This document shows, one piece after another, positions 1-7,191 of a DNA stretch of 64,000 nt (its first letter is position 1; every line of letters starts with the position of its first letter). This DNA comes from Siphonodentalium dalli (lineage: Eukaryota; Mollusca; Scaphopoda; Gadilida; Siphonodentaliidae): positions 16,290,450 to 16,354,449 of the forward strand of contig CP136069.1 in assembly GCA_032622095.1 (NCBI GenBank), given 5' to 3'. The position numbers and the translations under genes were made by a program. The notes beneath the pieces were generated by a model. The model did not search any database. It worked only from the letters and a program-made list of their open reading frames with translations, and was not told the DNA's origin.

Positions 1-119
1 GGGCGTGTGCGTGTAAGACTGCATCCAGACATGAGCGTGTTGTGTGACGTACTTAGGGCTTTCCGCCCGAGGTGATCTTCACCTTGAAACGGGTACCCAC
101 AAACGTACCTATTTTAGGG

Positions 120-153
120 ACGGGTACCATCACGGGACGGCTACCATCATGTC
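120..153 (+). repeat. 17-bp imperfect tandem duplication
   Basis: Two adjacent 17-bp copies share the core ACGG(G/C)TACCATCA, at 120-136 and 137-153. A related ACGGGTACC stands just upstream near 90. It looks like a small slippage or local duplication product, and no function is indicated. Confidence 0.6.
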
Positions 154-279
154 TCTTGATTAAAAAGGCAGAATTAACTCAAAATAAATTAAACAATTAA
201 CGGATTTCGACGAAATTTGATACCTACGGATACTTTTATCGGGGGAGTGTTTTCGACGGGTCAAATTGTGACCCCGAAC

Positions 280-299
280 TGACCTTGACCTTGACCTTC
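280..299 (-). promoter_or_regulatory. Tandem AGGTCA half-sites (nuclear-receptor-like)
   Basis: Three TGACCT hexamers lie head to tail. On the minus strand this reads as AAGGTCA repeats and includes two copies of TCAAGGTCA, the extended half-site known for monomer-binding nuclear receptors of the SF-1/FTZ-F1 and ERR type. What is seen is only the motif cluster. No promoter or gene is attached to it here, and the same motif could simply be part of a dispersed repeat. A functional role is inferred and weak. Confidence 0.3.
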
Positions 300-555
300 A
301 AAATGGTCAATTCAAAGTCAAAGCCCGGACGAAGTCGGTCACCTTCTAGTTCTATATATAATATCATTTAATATCATGCTGTATACATGTCATTGAACTT
401 CTGTAACACCATTAAACTGATTAAAGCTACCATGACATTGATTAGTGTGACAATGACTTGCCCAAGCTTTATACGAGTGACACTGGCAGACGATTAGAAG
501 GCACGAATACTTAAATACTATCCCCCGTGAAAAATAAAATGAAAAAATAAAATAA

Positions 556-855
556 AATGAAGTACCGCCCGCCCGCCTCTGTTTTTTTCCTTCATGTTAC
601 CCTAAACTCAGGTATTCTTCCTTTTGGCCTTACGCCACTATCAGAACAAGTTTTTTCAACGACATCCGACAAATTTCGGGCATCAATTATTCAATTCTAC
701 CAACCGAGGTAGCTTCTGACATTTTCGTGGGTACGTTCGACAGTGAGATAACCACAAGATTCATCACACTCATAACTAACCTTTTCCACGAAAGAGAGCG
801 AGCAATACTTCGAGAGATTATTCCAATATTATGCACCAGTCCGCCACTTGATTAA
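556..855 (+). other. Unassigned open frame, possible terminal exon or retroelement tail
   Basis: The frame is open for 99 codons between TAA at 553 and TAA at 853, with no ATG at its start. A pyrimidine-rich tract (577-595) followed by AG at 610-611 resembles a 3' splice site, so coding could begin at 612. The predicted C-terminal part contains a charged segment (HERERAILREIIPI) and ends PPLD. An ATTAAA hexamer at 986 and a short ATCTT repeat at 991 follow the stop, which would suit either a terminal exon with a short 3' UTR or the tail of a non-LTR retroelement. I do not recognise the protein, and a frame this long can occur by chance. Confidence 0.18.
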
Positions 856-990
856 CGATAACCACAGTGACAGTTATCTATTGTTATATTGTTATTTTTG
901 TTCCTCATATTGTTATTTACTTGTACACTTGTCTTTTGTCATTATTTGTGTAAAGCGTTATGTACCATTGTGGTTTCTTATAACGATTAA

Positions 991-1014
991 ATCTTATCTT
1001 ATCTTATCTTATCT
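991..1014 (+). repeat. (ATCTT)n microsatellite
   Basis: Four and four-fifths copies of ATCTT in a row, directly after TAACGATTAA. Short pentamer repeats of this kind often end non-LTR retrotransposon copies in invertebrates, which would fit the open frame upstream. That link is an inference. Confidence 0.85.
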
Positions 1015-2789
1015 GTAATAAGCTGATAATTATTGATAGATATATTATAAGGTGTCTAATTGGACGAAATGAGTGATGCACATTGTTTGTGAATAAACAA
1101 CATTATGACTTTTTGCGACGCCTTGAATTTATCACTTATCTGTTTACATGAACATTATTATGATTTTATTATTAATTTTATATTTGTATTCGATCGTTCT
1201 TGGTATATAGTATCTCCGTAACAAACATTTAGGTCTTTAAAGATTGATTATCTCTTTAAATAAATTATCATGGAAAAAAAATCCAATACCAGAATGGAGG
1301 TTTCTTTATGATCATATGTCATTTATTCTTATTGTTTGTTAATAATCTGCTCCGCCTTTAGTATAACTGGGGGCAATTCCATTCATTACGCTCGGCTACT
1401 ACGAGTAATGAAATTACAATGGGCAACGAATGGAATTATCGAGCTTAAATTCAGCGTAAATACTCACGAGTACGCTGGCTACACCTACATGTACAACCAA
1501 GGTGGTGTAATTTCGAGAGTATTGTAATATGACGTCACTTTCTGCGAAGAGATCGGTTGTCAACTGAGAATGCACATGGAAAATATTTATGTAATGGACT
1601 AAATGAATTTAATTTTTAATAATTTGTCATAAATATGTAATACCGGTATATAATTCAGAAATATATAATTCAATTGAATGACAATTAAAATTATTTATCC
1701 AAAGATTTAGATACTGAGTGTCAAGGTTGTTCTAAAATTAGGAATTTTGCCTGTTTGATAAAAGGAAAACTTCTCCTTAGTTTCATTGTGAATATCAGAT
1801 ATTTTTGCTCATTTACTTAAGTCTTCGTCTGTTGGTTACAAACCACCAAATGATTTACAAAGGCCTCAGTGTTAACAAATCCCGCTGGCCTGTATTCGCA
1901 GGAAAGCTTTGACCCTGCACGAGTATTTGAAATTAAAGAACGTCCTTTTAGACACACAGAAGTGTGCCCAAAAGTACTTGTGAGCGTGGTAAATCACACT
2001 GCAGCTTGACAAACGTCACACTACCCTTAAAATTGAGGAAAAAATGACATAGAAAAAAACACAAACACCTCCCATAAATTATTAGCCATTTGCACAGCCA
2101 TAACCGTTTACCGTGTGGTTATATTTGATGTTTCTCGACGGGAAACACATTTGTGCATTTTTTCGTGCACTTTTCATCGATGTATCATTGACCATTCAGC
2201 TGCCAGAATTATTTTTATGCTGATCCTAGCTTGGGGGTCCCAGGGGAAATCACTCTACTAATTTGTATTTGGTGTATTGTAACCTGTTCGACACGCCCAG
2301 TGAGAGTTTTGTCAAATTTCCTCAATAAAAAATTATGTTTAGTTTGCAGTTGTAACGATGCTATTTTTAAGATTTACTCCGGTCACCAAAATTGGCAAAA
2401 ATCATTCCATTCATTTTTGCCCAGGGTATTTTACCCATTGTAGCCAAGTGTAATGAAAGGAATCGCCTCCTGGCAGTAAATTATCAAGTAGTTCTTTGGA
2501 GCACGTCCTTGTACAAAATGTCGACAAAAACATAAAGATGGCCGACTTGCCGAAGTTGTGTATTTTCAACAAGTGACAAATGTGCAATTAGAGCGTTTAG
2601 ATGCACCAATGACCAATCCTGGGAACTTTTGGTGTCAACTTGTCCCGGAGAGTACCGAATGAAAATATTTGGTGAGATAATATGTCTAATAATCGTTGTT
2701 ATAGCTGAAAAATGTGGTGGTAGACATGCTGAGGCCCATTTGGCGCTATGAAATATATTTGTAGCGCCATTGGGTCTAGCTGTAGCCTG
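1015..2789. other. A+T-rich intergenic DNA, no supported gene
   Basis: Only short frames of 60-110 codons occur, none with recognisable motifs or good splice context. Between about 1377 and 1436 there is a small imperfect stem whose outer arms ATTCCATTC and GAATGGAAT are perfect complements. An AATAAA at 1091 has no gene assigned to it. Nothing else is supported. Confidence 0.6.
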
Positions 2790-3268
2790 GGGAATGGGAC
2801 TACCCCGCCCCCGAGACAACCCGCCCCTCTGCTATTTTCGGGGCGGGTTGTCCCGATAAATAAGGGCGGGTTGTCCAGAAATTGTTAATAGTGATTATGT
2901 TCTTTTATGTTCTTTGATGATATATTGTTAAAGATTTTGACCAACAAACATGTGTTTATTCATTAATTATGCCAATGCGTGGACTGGAGTAAAGAATGAC
3001 ACGATGTTTTGACAACTGAACGGCACTTAAGGTAAGTGAAGACTAATTAAAAGGGGTGCTTTCAATATCAAAACACTTAGTGATCATAAAAATAAAAATA
3101 TATAAATAACAACCCAGTTTTGTTAAACAAACATCTCATAATCCCCTCACACCTCCTAATTAGCCACTAATTACCGCTAATTAATTTTAGGGGGCGGGTT
3201 GTCCGGGGGCGGGTTGTCTCGGAGTGAAAGGGGGGGGGGTTGTCTCGGGGGCGGGTAGTCACGGACCC
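2790..3268. mobile_element. Non-autonomous MITE-like element with TIRs and putative 8-bp TSD
   Basis: The ends are inverted copies. The left arm reads GACTACCCC then GCCCCCGAGACAACCC (2798-2822). The right arm (3237-3260) is its reverse complement with one C fewer. Both outer edges begin GGG when read inward. The octamer GTAGCCTG occurs immediately outside each edge (2782-2789 and 3269-3276), as expected for an 8-bp target-site duplication. The motif GGGCGGGTTGTC is repeated inside both ends, near 2841, 2864, 3191, 3206 and 3237 with slight variation. The interior is A+T-rich with no coding frame. The 8-bp duplication suggests mobilisation by a hAT-like transposase, but these ends do not resemble those of the hAT element at 5705-9984, so that element is not an obvious helper. 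Confidence 0.62.
2817..2850. repeat. GC-rich hairpin at the left end of the MITE
   Basis: CAACCCGCCCC and GGGGCGGGTTG form a perfect 11-bp stem with a 12-nt loop. The stem pairs the left terminal arm with the first internal GGGCGGGTTGTC copy, so the left end can fold on itself as well as with the right end. Confidence 0.75.
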
Positions 3269-3815
3269 GTAGCCTGTAGCACAGTCCCTAGGAATCACTG
3301 TTAGTTGAATAAAATATTATTTAATAATATTAAATCAATATATTATACTAATATAAAGACCAGTTTGGCAAGTAAAAATTTTGTGTTCTGCATTTTCATT
3401 GGTGGATGATTTGAACGAAATTACAAGAGTACACATTTTTATGCCACACAAACATTCCCGCTTTCTGAGTTTATATCATCATATTCCGTATTTTTTTCTT
3501 GAAACGCTGGTGTATTCAGATTGTTTCTATCTTTACCCACTTACCAGAAAATGTCTGTTAGTTCCTCGAATATTCATTCAAGTCTAACTGTCGGGGATTC
3601 CTAATCATTTCTGAGAAAACCACCAAATCTGTAAATAGTTCGTTCGCGTATAGCCAACCGGTGATAATCCGAATAAAAGGGATTACGGATGTGAGTAAAC
3701 AGACATCGGTGTGTTAAAACTGGCTCTTCTGTACACTAATAAGTACACATTTTAACTCATTCTCATTAAGTAGAGAAATGACCATCTCAAACTAATATAT
3801 CTATATAATTTCAAG
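3269..3815. other. A+T-rich intergenic DNA, no supported gene
   Basis: After the putative MITE target duplication there is an A+T tract with a near-palindrome around 3313-3330, then unique-looking sequence. A 68-codon frame (3381-3587) has no recognisable features and is not called. Confidence 0.6.
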
Positions 3816-3954
3816 TAGGGCCCTCAGCCTTCATAATTGGCTACGGCAATCAGCATTGCCGAAGCAATTTGCTGAAGCAAACTGGGCCACGGCATACTGT
3901 TGCCGTAGCGGATTGCCGAAGCCAAACAATCTGAATTAAGAGGGCTGGGCCCTA
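3816..3954. repeat. Foldback (imperfect inverted-repeat) sequence
   Basis: TAGGGCCC at 3816-3823 is the exact complement of GGGCCCTA at 3947-3954. A second pair of arms, GGCTACGGCAATC (3839-3851) and GATTGCCGAAGCC (3911-3923), matches at 12 of 13 positions. The interior repeats variants of TGCCG(A/T)AGC in both orientations. This could be a small MITE, a decayed palindrome or an expressed hairpin. No target duplication was found, so its mobile nature is unproven. Confidence 0.55.
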
Positions 3955-4357
3955 GGGGTGGTTGATAGTTGATACCTTGAGATGTGAAAGCAAATTTTAT
4001 ATTCCAAGCTGCCGGTTAGCTCCGCATCTCAAGAGGGGCAATGGGAGATAACTCGCGCTGGGTTTGGCTGCAAATTTTAAATAAGGAATGTTCAATAGGG
4101 AACTGGATTGATAACTTCCTGTTTTTAACAGTTTTGCAGAATTACATCTACTAGATTATAGCCGACAGTTATTCAATGTGAATATTTGGATGGAAAATTA
4201 CGATTTATGTACAACTCAGACAAGGTAGAGTTGATATGACCCAACGAGCGCATTAAGAACAATTAACTTAACTGTCACATGTCAAATGTGGGGAGATAAA
4301 TGCATTTCTTTGGAACGAAAAATCGAATTGTTCGTTTTAGTGTTTCTGTTTCTGTAT
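3955..4357. other. Intergenic DNA, nothing recognised
   Basis: No open frame, repeat or RNA gene is evident between the foldback and the LTR-like patch. Confidence 0.55.
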
Positions 4358-4554
4358 TGTTACGTCCAAGATCCCAATAGTGGTAATGTGGGACGGTGAC
4401 TGGGCAGATGTTAGTTGCGCGGTTTTTGTGTCTCTTCCTCTTTTAAGCTGAGACCGGGCCGCTGCTGCGACGCCGAAACCGGACACCCGCGTCGGTTTTG
4501 TTCTAATAAAAGCGCTCTTCCCCGCCCCGCGAAGGGAGGGTCGGATAGATCACA
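4358..4554 (+). repeat. Possible LTR fragment (Gypsy-like), low confidence
   Basis: The segment begins TGTTACG, a start common in animal Gypsy LTRs, and can be closed at ACA (4552-4554). It holds a GC-rich block unlike its A+T-rich surroundings and an AATAAA hexamer at about 4505-4510, where an LTR would carry its polyadenylation signal. Against the call, the five bases outside the ends do not match, no second LTR or coding remnant is seen, and no clear primer-binding site follows. Confidence 0.27.
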
Positions 4555-5379
4555 GTGAGTGGAATCAGAGAATGGTTTGCATAATAAAAAAATTTGATGT
4601 TGCCTAACTGGTAGTTATATCTATATAGTAGAGGTAATATATCTATTTGTTATATTTTAATCAAATTTAATATTACATGGACAGTGATTCCTAGTTATGC
4701 TGGTTTCTTTACCTTTAGGTTACTAGTAGCCCAAATCAGCAAAAAATATATGGAATGGGTTATTTAGCTCGTATGGAATCTGTCAAAACATAGCCAAAAG
4801 ACAAAACAAGATTGAATGAAGATGTGAAATTTGCCTGAAATTTTTATTTGTAACGAAATTTGGGGAAGACTTATAATTTTCGACCAAATTTGTCCACAAG
4901 ATCTTAAATTTACAATTTACGTTTAGCACAGAAATGTCTTTGTCGATTAGGATCTTGATTGCTCGAATCAGTATCGATGAATCCTAAATATACTTTTACT
5001 TGAGCCGATTTTATAAAAACACGTTTTTCCAACAACCGGAAGTACTTTTCTATTTGACCATTCAATTGTAGGAAATGTATTATGGAACGAAATATCGGCG
5101 AGTAGATAAGCCACACAATAATTTCTATTCATACCAGTACATAGAGATATTTTGTTTGTTAAATCATTGAACTAACATTATTTTACTAGTATGTAAGCAC
5201 ATCCCTGCTTTATTTAAAATTAAATAGATGAGCACGTATTTTGTGTCAAACTTCGTTCCGACATTTTTGAGACACATTTTGGTTGGCCTCAAACAGGTTC
5301 CCCGGAAAATCGAATGCACCCAGAAAATTTTCACCGGCCGATTTTTCTTTCGTGAATTATATACAAATTTAACATAAAG
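4555..5379. other. A+T-rich intergenic DNA, no supported gene
   Basis: Only one small minus-strand frame (4910-5116) occurs, and it has no recognisable domain. Short A+T runs and a TATATAC element near 5357 are present. The latter lies too close to the ATG at 5380 to be its TATA box. Confidence 0.55.
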
Positions 5380-5440
5380 ATGCTATCAGATTGCATATTG
5401 ATTGTTTTCATATCACTGTGTACTGCATTTTTAGGAGAAG
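5380..5440 (+). CDS. Possible first coding exon with signal peptide, partial
   Basis: An ATG with A at -3 starts a 20-codon reading frame plus one base. It encodes a short polar start (MLSDC), a hydrophobic core (ILIVFISLCTAFL) and then GE, the layout of a secretory signal peptide. The frame runs straight into AAG|GTGAGT at 5438-5446, a full match to the animal 5' splice-site consensus, and would stop at TGA 5446 if unspliced. This is too short for ordinary ORF calling. If real, it is exon 1 of a secreted or membrane protein whose next exon lies beyond the transposon and perhaps beyond the satellite. Chance remains a serious alternative because no second exon can be seen. Confidence 0.3.
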
Positions 5441-5704
5441 GTGAGTGATCTGACCAGCATGGGTTTGTATTCACAACTTACAAGGCCTTACCAATACCAT
5501 TATCAGGTCGCGCACACATCCAAAACGGTCTACGTAGCTAGACCCGATGGCACTAGAAATGTATTTCATCATTTCAAGTGCCGCACGGCCTGCCATACCC
5601 TGTGTAGAACTATCTATTTCACAACATTTTTCAACTAAACAATGAATGATGGCCTTATTATCTCACCATATATTTTCAGTCGGTACGGTACCGTACTCCC
5701 CGCC
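5441..5704. other. Flank between putative exon and hAT element
   Basis: No gene is supported. It would be intronic if the exon at 5380-5440 is real. It ends with a perfect 14-bp palindrome, GTACGGTACCGTAC (5683-5696), whose right edge is eight bases from the left transposon terminus. CACCATATATTTT at about 5664 vaguely resembles the satellite core but is too short to be counted as a monomer. Confidence 0.5.
5683..5696. repeat. Perfect 14-bp palindrome beside the hAT terminus
   Basis: GTACGGTACCGTAC equals its own reverse complement. It is separated from the terminal CAGGCGCG of the transposon by exactly eight bases, the length of a hAT target site. Those eight bases (TCCCCGCC) are not repeated at the right end. 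Confidence 0.8.
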
Positions 5705-5718
5705 CAGGCGCGTAGCTA
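5705..5718 (+). repeat. Left terminal inverted repeat of hAT element
   Basis: CAGGCGCGTAGCTA is an exact inverted match to the 14 bases ending at 9984. It lies at the 3' side of the transposase gene. Confidence 0.85.
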
Positions 5719-5768
5719 GGATCCCCAAATAGGGGGGGCCTAATCATTATATGCGGGGGTCCAAGCAC

Positions 5769-5843
5769 GATATGCCGAAGGCATATCCCGAAGGCCGCAG
5801 GCCTGAGATGGGGGATGGTCCGGGAGGGGGTGTCCCCCTCCCG
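5769..5843. repeat. Cluster of three subterminal hairpins
   Basis: Three perfect stems follow one another: GATATGCC/GGCATATC with loop GAA (5769-5787), AGGCC/GGCCT with loop GCA (5792-5804), and CGGGAGGGGG/CCCCCTCCCG with loop TGT (5821-5843). Subterminal structure of this kind may help transposase recognise an end. The right end has one comparable hairpin. Confidence 0.8.
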
Positions 5844-6087
5844 AGAATGGATTTTTTTTTTAATGTGAAGTGCTCTGAGAGCGAATTTGGCGCCTCTTTA
5901 TGCATTGCTGGCGTCTTTTCTATCAGAGGAATCAAAAGAACTTTTCAACATCCATATGACACCACAATAACGAATTCAGGGTATCTAATTCTGCTAGATC
6001 ATATAATCCACGGTAGTTTCAATCCAAACTCCAGGCGTGTTACCACTACAATAAGGATACTATATCAAAGAATTTCTTACATACATC

Positions 6088-6088
<1 letters not shown>

Positions 6089-6118
<30 letters not shown>
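6089..6118 (+). repeat. Homopolymer run of 30 C
   Basis: Thirty consecutive C residues occur in the non-coding part of the hAT element. Such a run is unstable by slippage, and its exact length in an assembly should be treated as uncertain. Confidence 0.9.
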
Positions 6119-6120
<2 letters not shown>

Positions 6121-6208
6121 CGTCATCGGATTTATTCATGGATGAAGCCGGCTAATCGTTTTACGAGTCTACCCTCTCATGGTGCTCGGTTTACGGGCGA
6201 GTCCCTCG

Positions 6209-6262
6209 CAACAACTATGGTATGAATTCACTTGTCGAAGTGACTTCTTACCATATTTGTTG
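6209..6262. repeat. Long hairpin, 25-bp arms, 4-nt loop
   Basis: Arms at 6209-6233 and 6238-6262 are complementary at 22 of 25 positions around the loop GTCG. The outer part begins CAACAA and closes TTGTTG. It is compact enough to be extruded as a cruciform or transcribed as a small hairpin RNA. Its role is unknown. Confidence 0.8.
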
Positions 6263-6898
6263 AGGCGGACATACTAGTATGAACGAGGAATACCATAGTC
6301 ACCATATGATGCTTTATACGTCTTAGATATGTGGAATGATCTCAGCCAGAACACATTAAGTTATTCTGGTCTATTGACGGAAACATGATCATGGTTAGTC
6401 GTGATCATTTAGTCGAGGTTGAAATAGACTTAAAGCCGCAAACGCCAGAACATTCAGCATGTTCCCCCTCAATACTCCAATTTTCCTGGTAGTGATATAA
6501 AAAACAAAACACTTTGTATGGACAATAATGACCAAACTCATGTATTAAGATATATATAAACGAACTCATTTCGAGAATAAAAATGTCGGCTACACCTATA
6601 TAATGCGCACGAGTGTAGACTATAAACGATATCTGATCCTACGGAGGATAACATAGGTTTTGATATGCGATCTTTATCTGTTTTTATGAAGGGTATTAGC
6701 TCTATAAATAATGTTCTTGATGAAATAACGGCGATTTGTATGAGAAATTTCAACACCACAATAGATCAACTCTGGAGAAATATAAGTCAAATTCTTCCCT
6801 TGGGTGGGTGGGTATGGTGGTATGTCCGTTATTTCGTCAAAAAAAAAAACCTTCAAATATCTCCGTTATTTAGTTACTAAAAATATTTTCTTATTTTA

Positions 6899-6976
6899 GA
6901 TCACATATCAAAATGAGAGGATATGGTGACCCCCTTTTCATGGGATTACCATATTCTCTCATTTTGATATATGATC
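6899..6976. repeat. Long hairpin, 29-bp arms, 20-nt loop
   Basis: Arms at 6899-6927 and 6948-6976 are complementary at 27 of 29 positions, with the loop at 6928-6947. It lies downstream of the likely polyadenylation site of the transposase. The fold has pre-miRNA-like size. It could equally be a tiny palindromic insertion inside the transposon. Confidence 0.85.
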
Positions 6977-6991
6977 CTGTATGATCCTGCC

Positions 6992-6997
6992 TTTATT
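6992..6997 (-). terminator. Candidate polyadenylation signal for the transposase
   Basis: On the minus strand this reads AATAAA, about 195 nt after the transposase stop codon. It is the best-placed canonical hexamer I found downstream of the gene. Confidence 0.45.
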
Positions 6998-7191
6998 GAG
7001 CTACGAGTGACTCCTGAGACTAGGATCTCATATTATATGATACCCTATCGGCCTATACTATATACGGAGGATCACATATTGTTTCATATCTACACCGTGC
7101 GCATGGCCTGAAATGTCACAGTCCTTAATAAGACGACCAAAACTGGCTGAGCGTGAATTGGCGGATGCACTTGATAACGATGGCTGAGTAT

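Larger units (their letters stand above)
1..555. other. Gene-free flank with minor repeats
   Basis: No open frame, RNA gene or recognisable element is supported here. The stretch contains a 17-bp imperfect tandem duplication (120-153) and a cluster of TGACCT half-sites (280-299), listed separately. From about 535 to 560 it becomes a short A-rich tract of AATAA-type repeats. Base composition is A+T-rich with a few GC-rich patches. Confidence 0.6.
5719..7191. other. Non-coding left half of hAT element
   Basis: No protein is supported here. The region holds a row of three short hairpins (5769-5843), a 30-C run, two long near-perfect hairpins (6209-6262, 6899-6976), a CATGATCATG palindrome (6384-6393) and a polyadenylation hexamer for the transposase. 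The repeated phrase GATCCTG/GGATCA around 6640-7070 hints at internal duplication. It may include sequence nested into the transposon, but no nested ends were resolved. Confidence 0.55.

Noticed and set aside
2484-2819. 111-codon minus-strand frame
   Set aside because: Its start lies in the MITE terminal repeat, and the peptide has no recognised motif.
4910-5116. 68-codon minus-strand frame
   Set aside because: Short, unrecognised and without splice or promoter support.
3000-5700. Other LTR pair for the LTR-like patch at 4358-4554
   Set aside because: I found no second copy of the TGTTACG end or of the GC-rich block, and no coding remnant between candidate ends.
5751-6155. 134-codon plus-strand frame with a proline run
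   Set aside because: The prolines come from the 30-C homopolymer, and the rest is the hairpin-rich transposon terminus; no domain is visible.
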